Source: Bacillota bacterium
GTDB lineage: Bacteria > Bacillota > Clostridia > Lachnospirales > Lachnospiraceae
NCBI GenBank assembly: GCA_023392615.1
Contig: JAEVYT010000002.1
Span: 124,001 to 188,000, forward strand
Reading direction: 5' to 3'
Length of the DNA: 64,000 nucleotides
Part shown: positions 44,325-53,739 of the stretch, one piece after another
How positions within the stretch are numbered: position 1 is the stretch's first letter
Layout of the letters: every line of letters starts with the position of its first letter
Translations under genes and position numbers: made by a program
Notes under the pieces: model-generated
Seen by the model: the letters and a program-made list of their open reading frames with translations, nothing else
What the model was told of the DNA's origin: nothing
The model's database searches: none

Positions 44325-45184
44325 CTTAGTTCCTCCCCGTTACTAGTCATCTGGATAAACAGTTTTTGTAATTCCGTTCTAGACTGCTCCAAATTAATCG
44401 GTATTGTATCCTCCGCTATGCCTATTATATAAGCTGTCTTAAGTCCGCCAAGTGTATCAACACCTAAAACCTTTTTCTCAGCAATATAAGCATCAATCGC
44501 ATCCGCGGGACCTGAGATGGTATATCCCTGGGATAGAAGATCTTCGGTGGATTCGTTTCGAATAATCTTCCCTTGGTCAATAATCACAATCTCTTCTATA
44601 ACATTGGTGATTTCATCAATCAGATGAGTAGAGATGATTATGGTGCAGGGATTTTCACTATATTTTTCAATCAGCAAACGGTAGAATAAGTCCCTGTGAT
44701 TCGCATCCAGCCCTAATGTTGGCTCATCTAATAGAAGATAGGGGGTGTTTACGGATAGCGCTAAGATAATCTTGAGGACAGAGGTATATCCGGTGGATAG
44801 GGATTTTACACTCTTATTCACATCCAAAGAGAATTCTTTTGATAAATGTTGCGCATATTCCAGATCAAACTCGGGATAGAATTGCTTCGTCCATTCATAT
44901 ATGTTCTTAATCTTCATGTGTTTTGGATATTGATTTTTGTCATTCACTAAAAAAAGCTTATTAAGAGCAAAATCATTATTAATAATATTCTCACCATCGA
45001 TAAATACAGAACCGTTACTGGCGAAGATTCGATTACTGATTATGTTAAGTAAAGTTGATTTTCCTGCTCCATTTCGCCCAAGCAGGCCGTATATTTTATT
45101 TTCCACAAACTGTAACGTAATATCCTGTAATGCACATTCCTCATCATAATATTTCGCTATATTCTTTACTTCAATGCTATTCAT
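44321..45184 (-). CDS. ABC transporter ATP-binding protein, YtrB-like
   Basis: A 287-residue nucleotide-binding subunit with Walker A GLLGRNGAGKSTLL, signature LSTGYTSVLKI in place of LSGGQ, Walker B YLLLDEPTLGLD and switch region IISTHLIDEI. About 70 extra C-terminal residues follow. It overlaps the upstream GntR gene by 8 bp and the downstream permease by 4 bp, so the three genes are translationally coupled. The unusual signature occurs in this transporter subgroup. Confidence 0.9.
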   Translation of the reverse strand: MNSIEVKNIAKYYDEECALQDITLQFVENKIYGLLGRNGAGKSTLLNIISNRIFASNGSVFIDGENIINNDFALNKLFLVNDKNQYPKHMKIKNIYEWTKQFYPEFDLEYAQHLSKEFSLDVNKSVKSLSTGYTSVLKIILALSVNTPYLLLDEPTLGLDANHRDLFYRLLIEKYSENPCTIIISTHLIDEITNVIEEIVIIDQGKIIRNESTEDLLSQGYTISGPADAIDAYIAEKKVLGVDTLGGLKTAYIIGIAEDTIPINLEQSRTELQKLFIQMTSNGEELR

Positions 45185-45548
45185 TTTTAAACCCTCTTTC
45201 TATCATTGTTTTTATTTCGTCCTCTGATATATGAAGACGCTTTGCTTCAGATAGGAGATTCCTAATATAATGATCAAAAAATAGTTCTTTACGCTGGTCT
45301 TGCAACTGCTTTAATGCACCGGTAGCTACAAACATGCCAAGCCCACGCTTCTTAAATATAATGCCGTTATCAACCAACATGCTAATTCCCTTTAATGCGG
45401 TGGCCGGATTAATCTTGTACTTCACTGAGAACTCAGTTATGGATGGAATCTGACTTTCTTCCGGAAAAGCACCGGACAGTATGGCGTCTTCAATTCCCTC
45501 TGCTATTTGCAAAAAAATAGGTTTTTCAGAGCTGATATTAATTTGCAC
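45177..45548 (-). CDS. GntR family regulator, YtrA subfamily
   Basis: A 123-residue regulator. The N-terminal winged helix (residues about 10-70) contains QIAEGIEDAILSGAFPEESQ and IPSITEFSVKYKINPATALK. The short C-terminal helix pair is typical of the YtrA subfamily, which controls its own ABC operon. The start is GTG at 45548 with AAGGAGG 7 bp upstream. It overlaps the ATPase gene by 8 bp. A candidate operator lies upstream at 45628-45655. Confidence 0.9.
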   Translation of the reverse strand: MQINISSEKPIFLQIAEGIEDAILSGAFPEESQIPSITEFSVKYKINPATALKGISMLVDNGIIFKKRGLGMFVATGALKQLQDQRKELFFDHYIRNLLSEAKRLHISEDEIKTMIERGFKNE

Positions 45549-45627
45549 AGCGATACCTCCTTAATTATTAGAAACCATGATTTATAAATGAAGTAAAGGG
45601 TGATGATAGAAACGAAATCATAGTTAT

Positions 45628-45655
45628 ATGGTTAGTTGGTCAAGTAATTAACCAT
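45628..45655. promoter_or_regulatory. Candidate YtrA-type operator
   Basis: ATGGTTA-N14-TAACCAT is a perfect 7-bp inverted repeat 80 bp upstream of the GntR gene. Further ACCAT copies follow at 45663 and 45672. Autoregulatory binding is inferred. Confidence 0.45.
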
Positions 45656-45879
45656 GCAACCATAGTAAACCATTTGGAAAGCACTGTCAATCATTAATTT
45701 GGAAATTTTTATGGGGAGATAGGATAAGGGGAAAATGTACTTTTCTTAATATCTGAGTATTTCCCTCATTATCCAAAATTTTTTGTTGCAGTTTTACAAA
45801 GAATGTTATAAAATAACTCCTAACAGATCATCATAATCTTAATTGTGAGGATGAATGATTATAACAATTGTTAAAAACG

Positions 45880-46133
45880 TTGACGGAGAGAGTAAGCATT
45901 TTGCAAAAATCGCAGCGAGCTGGGGGCAGTGAGAGCCCGGTATGAGTAGCAGATGACTGAAAATCACTCCCTAGTTGCTAAATTCAAAGGCAAGTTAATA
46001 CCTGCCAAGTAGGTTAAGCCGGTATCTACCGTTATATAGATAATGTATAAAAGCCAATTTGGTGGAGTACGTGAAACAGGTGGTTAAGTGAAAGCTTATG
46101 CTCTCATCCTTTTTCGGATGGGGGCTTTTTTTA
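45880..46133 (+). ncRNA. T-box riboswitch, isoleucine-specific, leader of ileS
   Basis: A GACGGAGAGAGTAAGC start is followed by stem I with the AGCTGGGGGCAGTGAGAGCC distal region. An ATC codon at 45963-45965 in GAAAATCACTCC is the likely Ile specifier. The T-box region reads TTGGTGGAGTACGTGA near 46069, a divergent form of the usual sequence. A terminator stem GCTCTCATCC/GGATGGGGGC with seven T residues follows (46100-46132). It controls ileS, 24 bp downstream. Confidence 0.82.
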
Positions 46134-46156
46134 TTATTATTTAGGAGGAATGAAAC

Positions 46157-49100
46157 ATGTATGATAAGGTATCAACCGATTTGAACTTTGTCGAGAGAGA
46201 AAAGAAAGTATTAAAATTCTGGCAAGAGAACAATATCTTTGAATCAAGTATTGAAGAGCGTAAGGATGGCGAAACCTTTACCTTTTATGACGGCCCCCCG
46301 ACCGCGAATGGCAAGCCACATATCGGTCATGTGTTAACAAGAGTTATCAAGGATATGATTCCGAGATACAGAACGATGAAAGGTAATAAGGTTCTTCGTA
46401 AAGCGGGATGGGATACACATGGACTTCCGGTTGAGCTTGAGGTTGAAAAGCTTCTTGGTATTGACGGCAAGGAACAGATCGAAGCTTATGGTTTGGAACC
46501 ATTTTTACAAAAATGTAAAGAGAGCGTATGGAAGTATAAGGGTATGTGGGAGGATTTCTCCGGTACAGTTGGCTTTTGGGCTGATATGGATGATCCTTAT
46601 GTAACTTACCATAATGATTACATCGAATCCGAGTGGTGGTCTTTGAAACAAATCTGGGATAAAGGATTGCTTTATAAGGGCTTTAAGATTGTTCCTTACT
46701 GTCCAAGATGTGGAACCCCTCTATCTAGCCACGAGGTAGCGCAGGGCTATAAGGATGTAAAAGAAAAATCTGTTATCGCTAAGTTTAAAGTGAAGGGAAC
46801 TCAGGATGAGTATATCCTTGCTTGGACAACAACCCCATGGACTCTCCCTTCCAATGTAGCGCTCTGTGTAAACCCGGGCGAAACATATGTAAAGATTAAG
46901 GTACAGGTTGATGAAAAGGGAAATGTGTTAAAGAAAGACGGAAGTTGTGGCTGTGGTCATGATCATGGACACGACCATGCACACGAAGCACCGGTAGCGG
47001 TAGGAACAGAATACTATATTCTTGCAGAAGCACTTCTTAATGTAGTAGAAGGTGATTATGAAGTTGTTGAAACTTATGTTGGTAAGGATCTTGAATACAA
47101 AGAATATGAACCGTTATTTGACTATGCAAAGGTTGATCGAAAAGCATACTTTGTGACTTGTGATAATTACGTTACACTCAGCGACGGTACCGGTGTTGTT
47201 CATATTGCACCAGCATTCGGTGAGGACGATAACCGTGTGGGTAAGATCTATGATCTCCCATTTGTACAGCTGATTGATGGAAAAGGTGAATTTAAGCCGG
47301 AGGCAACTGATTTTGCAGGAATGTTCTGTAAAGCGGCGGATGAACCGGTTATGAAGATGTTAGCACAGAAGGGTCTTTTATTCAAAGTATTGAAGTTTGA
47401 ACATAGCTACCCGTTCTGTTGGCGTTGTGACACCCCTCTAATCTACTATGCAAGAGAATCTTGGTTTATCAAGATGACAGCAGTGAAGGATGAGTTGATT
47501 GCGAATAATAATACCATCAACTGGATGCCGGAAAGCATCGGTCAGGGTCGTTTTGGTGACTGGCTAAAGAATGTACAGGATTGGGGTCTTTCCCGTGATC
47601 GTTATTGGGGTACTCCGCTTCCGATCTGGGAGTGCGAGGACGGACACCGTCACTGCATCGGTAGTATCGAGGAGTTGAAATCCATGTCAGATAACTGTCC
47701 GGAGGATATTGAGCTTCACAGACCATTTATTGATGCAGTTACCATCAAGTGCCCGGAATGTGGCAAGCAGATGACCCGTGTTAAACCGGTTATTGACTGT
47801 TGGTATGATTCTGGATCCATGCCGTTTGCACAGTGGCACTATCCATTTGAGAATAAAGAGATCTTTGATGATAATTTCCCGGCAGATTTCATCAGCGAGG
47901 CAGTGGATCAAACCAGAGGGTGGTTCTATTCCTTACTTGCAATCTCAACATTAATCTTTGAAAGAGCACCATTTAAGAATGTTATTGTTCTTGGTCATGT
48001 TCAGGATGAGAATGGTCAGAAGATGTCCAAATCAAAGGGAAATGCGGTAGACCCGTTTGATGCACTTGACAGACATGGTGCAGATGCAGTCCGTTGGTAC
48101 TTCTACATTAATTCTGCGTTATGGTTGCCAAACCGTTTTCACCACGGAGCAGTAACTGAAGGTCAAAGAAAGTTCATGGGAACCCTATGGAATACCTATG
48201 CATTCTTTGTACTGTATGCGAATATTGATAACTTTGATGCAACCAAGTATCAATTAGAATATGATAAGCTTCCTGTTATGGATAAATGGCTTCTCTCCAA
48301 GCTTAATACACTAGTGAAGTCAGTGGATGAGCAGCTTGATAATTATAAAATTACAGAGGGAGCAAGATTACTAGCAGACTTCGTGGATGAGCTCTCTAAT
48401 TGGTATGTAAGAAGAAGTCGTGAACGCTTCTGGGTTAAGGAGATGCCTCAGGATAAGATCAATGCATATATGACTTTATATACTGCACTGGTTACTGTAT
48501 CCAAACTATCCGCACCATTTATCCCGTTTATGACGGAGGATATCTATCAGAACCTTGTAGCAAATATTGATAAAACAGCACCAAAGAGTATTCATTTATG
48601 TGATTATCCTACTTACAATGAAGCATGGATTGATACTGAGTTAGAAGTTAATATGGAAGAAGTTTTAGATATCGTTGTACTAGGTCGTGCTTGTAGAAAT
48701 GCGGCTAACATCAAGAACCGTCAGCCAATCGGTAAGATGTATGTAAAAGCCGAGAAGGAACTCTCTGAATTCTATAAAGAGATCATCGCAGATGAGTTAA
48801 ATGTGAAGGAAGTAAACTTCACAGATGATGTTAGGGACTTTACCTCTTACAGCTTTAAACCACAGCTTAAGACTTGTGGACCGAAGTTTGGAAAACAGGT
48901 AGGTGCACTTCGAGGCGTATTAGCAGGATTAAACGGCAATGCTGCAATGGATGAACTGAATGCAACCGGTCAGCTTAAGGTTACTCTTGACGGAACAGAA
49001 GCAGTACTTGAGAAGGATGACCTGTTAATCGAAGCTGCTCAGATGGAAGGCTTTGTATCCGATTCCGACCGTGGTGTAACAGTAGTACTTGATACAAATC

Positions 49101-49369
49101 TTTCTGAAGAGTTAATCGAAGAAGGCTTTGTAAGAGAAATCATCAGCAAGATTCAGACCATGCGTAAGGAAGCAGGATTTGAAGTGATGGATAACATCTG
49201 TGTATCACAGAATGGTAATGATAAGATTAAGGATATCATGCTTCGCAACAAAGAAGAGATTGAGTCCGAAGTTCTTGCAAAGGATGTTCTTTTTGGTGGA
49301 GCTAAGGGATACACTAAGAATTGGAGTATCAACGGGGAGAATGTAACCCTTGGCGTGGAGAAGCTATAA
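46157..49369 (+). CDS. ileS: Isoleucyl-tRNA synthetase
   Basis: A 1070-residue class I synthetase that charges tRNA-Ile. Markers: PPTANGKPHIGHVLTR (HIGH motif, about residues 47-60), the CP1 editing domain with AWTTTPWTLPSNVALC, RESWFIKM, and KMSKSKGNAVDPFD. A C-terminal anticodon-binding region follows. Overall it fits the longer IleRS type shared with eukaryotes and many clostridia. Residues about 263-276 form an unusual Cys/His-rich insertion (CGCGHDHGHDHAHE) within the CP1 region. GGAGGA precedes the ATG. Confidence 0.96.
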   Translation: MYDKVSTDLNFVEREKKVLKFWQENNIFESSIEERKDGETFTFYDGPPTANGKPHIGHVLTRVIKDMIPRYRTMKGNKVLRKAGWDTHGLPVELEVEKLLGIDGKEQIEAYGLEPFLQKCKESVWKYKGMWEDFSGTVGFWADMDDPYVTYHNDYIESEWWSLKQIWDKGLLYKGFKIVPYCPRCGTPLSSHEVAQGYKDVKEKSVIAKFKVKGTQDEYILAWTTTPWTLPSNVALCVNPGETYVKIKVQVDEKGNVLKKDGSCGCGHDHGHDHAHEAPVAVGTEYYILAEALLNVVEGDYEVVETYVGKDLEYKEYEPLFDYAKVDRKAYFVTCDNYVTLSDGTGVVHIAPAFGEDDNRVGKIYDLPFVQLIDGKGEFKPEATDFAGMFCKAADEPVMKMLAQKGLLFKVLKFEHSYPFCWRCDTPLIYYARESWFIKMTAVKDELIANNNTINWMPESIGQGRFGDWLKNVQDWGLSRDRYWGTPLPIWECEDGHRHCIGSIEELKSMSDNCPEDIELHRPFIDAVTIKCPECGKQMTRVKPVIDCWYDSGSMPFAQWHYPFENKEIFDDNFPADFISEAVDQTRGWFYSLLAISTLIFERAPFKNVIVLGHVQDENGQKMSKSKGNAVDPFDALDRHGADAVRWYFYINSALWLPNRFHHGAVTEGQRKFMGTLWNTYAFFVLYANIDNFDATKYQLEYDKLPVMDKWLLSKLNTLVKSVDEQLDNYKITEGARLLADFVDELSNWYVRRSRERFWVKEMPQDKINAYMTLYTALVTVSKLSAPFIPFMTEDIYQNLVANIDKTAPKSIHLCDYPTYNEAWIDTELEVNMEEVLDIVVLGRACRNAANIKNRQPIGKMYVKAEKELSEFYKEIIADELNVKEVNFTDDVRDFTSYSFKPQLKTCGPKFGKQVGALRGVLAGLNGNAAMDELNATGQLKVTLDGTEAVLEKDDLLIEAAQMEGFVSDSDRGVTVVLDTNLSEELIEEGFVREIISKIQTMRKEAGFEVMDNICVSQNGNDKIKDIMLRNKEEIESEVLAKDVLFGGAKGYTKNWSINGENVTLGVEKL

Positions 49370-49493
49370 TGAAAGAACAAAGATATATCAAATTCGCGAG
49401 TATATATAATAATTAGATAAAAATATAACTTGTGCTCGGGTTTAATATAACATAAGAACAACATTATATTAAAAAAAGGTAAACATGGTATAG

Positions 49494-49602
49494 AAAAGGC
49501 ACAATAGGCATATAAGTATAAAATCGAATCCTAATGGTAAGTAATATAAACACATTACTCGGTAAGGATGAGGATAAGCTTAATCCCTATTGTGCTTTTT
49601 GT
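49494..49602 (+). terminator. Large structured terminator after ileS
   Basis: An outer stem AAGGCACAATAGG/CCTATTGTGCTTTTT encloses about 77 nt. The inside folds further through ATCCT..AGTAAT/ATTACT..AGGAT. It ends in T residues. It may be a terminator or a small structured RNA. Confidence 0.55.
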
Positions 49603-49775
49603 TTTACTCCCTCAATATGAATATATTACATGGACAAGAAGAGGTCATTATACTATAATGTTCATAAGAAAAATCATGATTTACTGATTGATAAATAGAT
49701 AATGTACATTTTACGAATTGATTTCTCAGGTATTATGTGTTAGTTATTCAAGGAATATTGAAGGAGGGGTTTTTT

Positions 49776-50093
49776 ATGAAAATGATTTACGTAATTGTAC
49801 GCAATGTTGACAGTGGATATGTTACGGAGGCTCTCAATAAAAAAGGCTTTTATGTAACAAAATTAGCATCCACCGGAGGGTTTCTCAGAGAAGGTAATAC
49901 AACGCTGATGATAGGTACGGATGAGAATAATGTAGAGAATGTAATTGACATTATCAAGAAAGAATGCGGACCGAGGCAGCAGATCATTCCGAATCCGGTT
50001 GGACTAGCAGAATATTCATCAATGAATGTTGCGGTAAATGTGGGAGGCGCAACAATCTTTGTCGTGGATGTTGATCGATTTGAAAAAATATAA
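49776..50093 (+). CDS. darA: Cyclic di-AMP receptor DarA/PstA-like
   Basis: A 105-residue PII-like protein of the DUF970 family, which binds cyclic di-AMP in Firmicutes. Features: KMIYVIVRNVDSGYVTEAL, then KLASTGGFLREGNTTLMIG with the loop that contacts the ligand, and a final AVNVGGATIFVVDVDRF strand. The downstream target of the receptor is not known here. The start is the ATG at 49776 with GAAGGAGGGG upstream; the frame can be extended to 49737 but without a site. Single gene. Confidence 0.92.
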   Translation: MKMIYVIVRNVDSGYVTEALNKKGFYVTKLASTGGFLREGNTTLMIGTDENNVENVIDIIKKECGPRQQIIPNPVGLAEYSSMNVAVNVGGATIFVVDVDRFEKI

Positions 50094-50130
50094 GAATCCA
50101 ATGAACAATTTGTGAAAAACTGTTTTTTTC

Positions 50131-50159
50131 TTTTCAATTATTAAAAAATATGGTATAAC
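50131..50159 (+). promoter_or_regulatory. Candidate promoter of the FKBP lipoprotein gene
   Basis: TTTTCA, 17-bp spacer, TATAAC, 71 bp before the ATG. Confidence 0.4.
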
Positions 50160-50230
50160 GGAATATAGTACTTCAGAATTTTTCGGTTAATTGATACATG
50201 AGCCGATTGAAAAATGGAAAGGATAATAGA

Positions 50231-51376
50231 ATGAAGAAGAAAGTATTGTTAGTTATGGGCTTAAGTCTACTTTTGTTGGCGGGGGGCTGCGGTAAAGCTG
50301 GCGCAGCAGGCGATTTGAAAAACAACTCTAGTACAGATAAATCAAGCACCAAGGTTTTACCTGAAAAAAAGGATTATGTAGCAAGCAAATATGTAAAGCT
50401 CGGTAAATATAAAGATGTTGAAGTTACAATCACAAAGCAAACAGTAACCGACAAACAGGTAGAAGATACCATGAAACAACAGTTGGCAAATATTCCTGCA
50501 TATGAAGAAGTAAAAGGAAAAACTGTAGTGGCAAAAGGTGATACTGTTAACATCGATTATGTAGGCTTAAAGGATGGAAAAGCTTTTCAGGGAGGAACCG
50601 ACAAAGGTGCTCACTTAACTATCGGATCTGGTCAATTTATCGAAGGCTTTGAATCAGGATTAATAGGACACAAGGTGGGTGAAAAGGTTACACTTAACAT
50701 TACCTTCCCTAAGAATTACAGCAGTACCGAATTAGCAGGACAAGCAGTTGTATTTAATGTAACGATCAATAAGATTGAGAAACAGATTACACCATCATTG
50801 TCAGATGATTTTATTAAGAATAACACAGAGTATAAATCTGTTGCTGATTTTAAAGAAGCAATTCGTAAGCAGTTAGAAGCTGATAATGATAATGCGAAAC
50901 AAAGTGAGATGGAGACAAATCTTATTAATAAAATAGTAGCAGACTCTAAGTTCTCTAGTATTCCAAAAGATTTACAGCAATACTACAAAGACTATTTGAA
51001 TTATCAAGCAGAGCAGTCTGCGAAACAATATGGCATGGATTTAAAATCCTACATTTCACAGATGGGTATGGACACAAAGGCTTTTGATAAATATGTAGAT
51101 GATTATTCTGCAACTCAGGCTAAACAGGAAATAGCATTAAAAGCAATTGCCGAAACAGAGAATATGAAAGTATCTGATCAGGAAGTAAAAGATAAGGTTG
51201 CTGAATTAATGAAATCTTATGGAAAAAAGGAAAAAGAAATTTATGAAATGATGTCCAAGAAAGAGATAAAGAATAGCTTGTTATTACAAAAAGCATATGG
51301 CTTTATTATGGATAGCTGCGAATTAAAGACAGTTTCTCCTACTCCTGCACCTACAGCGACACCAAAGGCAAAATAA
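50231..51376 (+). CDS. Secreted trigger-factor/FKBP-type peptidyl-prolyl isomerase lipoprotein
   Basis: A 381-residue lipoprotein. The signal peptide ends in LLLLAGGC, with the lipidated Cys near residue 20. An FKBP-like domain at about 100-185 shows KGDTVNIDYVGLKDGKAF and SGQFIEGFESGLIGHKVGE. It is followed by a trigger-factor-like C-terminal helical region (about 200-360) containing YLNYQAEQSAKQYGM. This is a cell-surface version of trigger factor, suggesting folding of exported proteins. A PTPAPTATPKAK tail closes it. The start is the ATG at 50231 with GGAAAGG upstream. Confidence 0.85.
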   Translation: MKKKVLLVMGLSLLLLAGGCGKAGAAGDLKNNSSTDKSSTKVLPEKKDYVASKYVKLGKYKDVEVTITKQTVTDKQVEDTMKQQLANIPAYEEVKGKTVVAKGDTVNIDYVGLKDGKAFQGGTDKGAHLTIGSGQFIEGFESGLIGHKVGEKVTLNITFPKNYSSTELAGQAVVFNVTINKIEKQITPSLSDDFIKNNTEYKSVADFKEAIRKQLEADNDNAKQSEMETNLINKIVADSKFSSIPKDLQQYYKDYLNYQAEQSAKQYGMDLKSYISQMGMDTKAFDKYVDDYSATQAKQEIALKAIAETENMKVSDQEVKDKVAELMKSYGKKEKEIYEMMSKKEIKNSLLLQKAYGFIMDSCELKTVSPTPAPTATPKAK

Positions 51377-51393
51377 ACAGAAAGTAGTAGCAC

Positions 51394-53472
51394 ATGCAAA
51401 GAGAATTTTTACCGATCAATAGAAAAGACATGGAACAAAGAGGTTGGAATCAATGCGATTTCGTATTTGTAACGGGAGATGCTTATGTTGATCACCCCTC
51501 CTTTGGACCATCCATTATCAGTAGAGTGTTGGAAAGCCATGGATATAAGGTTGGCTTCATCGCTCAACCCGACTGGAAAGACAGTGCCAGCATTACCATT
51601 CTTGGTGAACCGAAACTTGGGTTTTTGGTTAGTGGAGGAAACATGGACTCCATGGTTAATCACTATAGTGTAGCTAAGAAAAGACGTCAATCCGATGCTT
51701 ATACACCGGGCGGCGTGATGGGAAAACGTCCTGATCATGCAACAACAGTCTACTGTAATTTGATTCGGAAGCAATATAAAAATACACCGATTATCATCGG
51801 TGGAATAGAAGCAAGCTTAAGAAGACTCGCCCATTACGATTATTGGAGTGATAAAGTTAAGAGATCCATATTATTGGATTCTCAGGCTGATATCATCTCT
51901 TATGGAATGGGCGAGCATTCCATTGTAGAGATTGCGGAGGCATTGGCAAGCGGAATTGAAGTAAAGGATATTACGTATATTCCTGGAACCGTGTTTAAGA
52001 CCAAAAGCTTAGAGTCCGTTTATGATGCAGTTGAGCTCCCTAGCTTTCAGAGTATTATGGGTAGCAAAAAAGAATTTGCGAGAAGCTTTTATATTCAATA
52101 TTGTAACACGGATCCATATTCAGGTAAGCGTCTTATAGAACCTTATAAAGAGAATGAATATGTAGTTCAAAACCCACCTGCCAAACCACTAACCCAGACG
52201 GAGATGGATAGAGTATACTCCTTGCCATATATGAGAGACTATCATCCTTCCTATGAGGAGGCAGGAGGAATTCCGGCTATCGAAGAAGTGAAATTTAGTT
52301 TAACAAGTAACCGAGGTTGTTACGGTGGATGCAATTATTGTGCTCTGACTTTCCACCAAGGAAGAATACTTCAGACAAGAAGTCATGAATCCATCGTAGC
52401 AGAAGCGAATCATTTAATTTGGGATAAAGACTTTAAGGGTTACATTCATGATGTCGGAGGTCCTACGGCGAACTTCCGCCATGTCGCTTGTGAAAAGCAG
52501 CTTACAAAGGGGGCATGTGTTAACAAACAGTGCTTATATCCAAATCCATGCAAGAACCTTAAGATAGATCATTCTGATTACTTGAAGCTAATGCGTAAAC
52601 TTCGTAATTTGCCGAATGTAAAGAAAGTATTTATAAGATCCGGTATTCGATTTGATTATCTAATCGCTGACAAGGATGAAACATTTATGAAAGAACTCTG
52701 TGAACATCATATTAGTGGTCAACTAAAGGTGGCTCCGGAGCATATTAGTGATAATGTACTTTCATTAATGGGAAAGCCAGAGAATGAAGTATTTGAGCAG
52801 TTTCAGAAGAAATATAAACAGATGAATCAGAAGGTTGGGAAAAATCAGTTCGTAGTACCGTATCTGATATCCTCCCATCCGGGTTCGACGCTTAAGGAAG
52901 CGGTAGAGTTAGCTGAATATCTTAGGGATCTTGGATATATGCCAGAGCAGGTACAGGATTTTTATCCGACACCTTCCACGATATCTACCTGTATGTACTA
53001 TACAGGGTTGGATCCAAGAACCATGAAAGAAGTTTATGTTCCGAAGTCTCCTCATGAGAAAGCAATGCAAAGAGCATTAATTCAATATCGCAATCCAAAA
53101 AACTATGATCTGGTTATTGAAGCGCTTAAGAAAGCGGATCGAATGGATCTGATAGGATTTGATAAAAATTGTCTTATAAGACCGAGGCAGTTTGCAAAAG
53201 AAAAACAATGGGTTAAGGCTGATGGAAAAGGCAAATCAAAAGGAAATATCTTATCAAGTGGTAAGACTTCATCCAGAGGAAACACTTCATCCAAAAAATC
53301 AACTTCAAATAAAAATGATCAACAAAGGTCAGAGAATAGTAAAACTAAAACAACGAAAAAAGGAACATCAAAGCGACAGGATCCGTTCCATACAAACAAG
53401 GGAATGGATGAAAGCGCAAAGGGTAGACGATCTGGTTTTGCTAGAAACTCCGGTTCCAAAAGGAATAAATAA
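51394..53472 (+). CDS. YgiQ family radical SAM protein
   Basis: A 692-residue radical SAM protein. The N-terminal region (FVFVTGDAYVDHPSFGPSII) and GGIEASLRRLAHYDYWSDKV are YgiQ hallmarks. The radical SAM cysteines are C309, C313 and C316 in RGCYGGCNYCAL, binding the [4Fe-4S] cluster that cleaves SAM. Residues about 585-692 form a Lys/Ser/Thr-rich, probably disordered tail that some homologues also carry. The biochemical role of YgiQ is not established. It starts 17 bp after the FKBP gene and may be co-transcribed; the ATG fits the conserved N-terminus although the ribosome site is weak. Confidence 0.92.
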   Translation: MQREFLPINRKDMEQRGWNQCDFVFVTGDAYVDHPSFGPSIISRVLESHGYKVGFIAQPDWKDSASITILGEPKLGFLVSGGNMDSMVNHYSVAKKRRQSDAYTPGGVMGKRPDHATTVYCNLIRKQYKNTPIIIGGIEASLRRLAHYDYWSDKVKRSILLDSQADIISYGMGEHSIVEIAEALASGIEVKDITYIPGTVFKTKSLESVYDAVELPSFQSIMGSKKEFARSFYIQYCNTDPYSGKRLIEPYKENEYVVQNPPAKPLTQTEMDRVYSLPYMRDYHPSYEEAGGIPAIEEVKFSLTSNRGCYGGCNYCALTFHQGRILQTRSHESIVAEANHLIWDKDFKGYIHDVGGPTANFRHVACEKQLTKGACVNKQCLYPNPCKNLKIDHSDYLKLMRKLRNLPNVKKVFIRSGIRFDYLIADKDETFMKELCEHHISGQLKVAPEHISDNVLSLMGKPENEVFEQFQKKYKQMNQKVGKNQFVVPYLISSHPGSTLKEAVELAEYLRDLGYMPEQVQDFYPTPSTISTCMYYTGLDPRTMKEVYVPKSPHEKAMQRALIQYRNPKNYDLVIEALKKADRMDLIGFDKNCLIRPRQFAKEKQWVKADGKGKSKGNILSSGKTSSRGNTSSKKSTSNKNDQQRSENSKTKTTKKGTSKRQDPFHTNKGMDESAKGRRSGFARNSGSKRNK

Positions 53473-53498
53473 GTTATGAGCCGGATAAAAAATGTTTC

Positions 53499-53528
53499 TT
53501 GACAAAGAAATGGTACTAATGATATACT
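53499..53528 (+). promoter_or_regulatory. Candidate promoter of the DEAD-box helicase gene
   Basis: TTGACA, 18-bp spacer, TATACT, located after the YgiQ stop codon and 35 bp before a terminator hairpin. Confidence 0.5.
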
Positions 53529-53563
53529 ACGCAAAGTATCTGTTTCATTATATTTGGATAATT

Positions 53564-53598
53564 CAGCTCTTGGTCCGGGCGGACTAAGAGCTGTTTTT
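53564..53598 (+). terminator. Terminator or leader attenuator before the DEAD-box gene
   Basis: CAGCTCTTGGTCC/GGACTAAGAGCTG stem with a 4-nt loop and five T residues. It may end the YgiQ transcript or attenuate the transcript from the promoter at 53499. Confidence 0.8.
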
Positions 53599-53739
53599 GG
53601 GAACTTTCGCAGTGACAAAATATTGCAGAATGTATTATAGATAAGATGTTTTATTTATGAATAAAAGATCGTTGGGCTTATAGAAAGAATAACGAATGGG
53701 AAATATATGAGATAAGAGATACAAAGAAAGGAAATAAAT

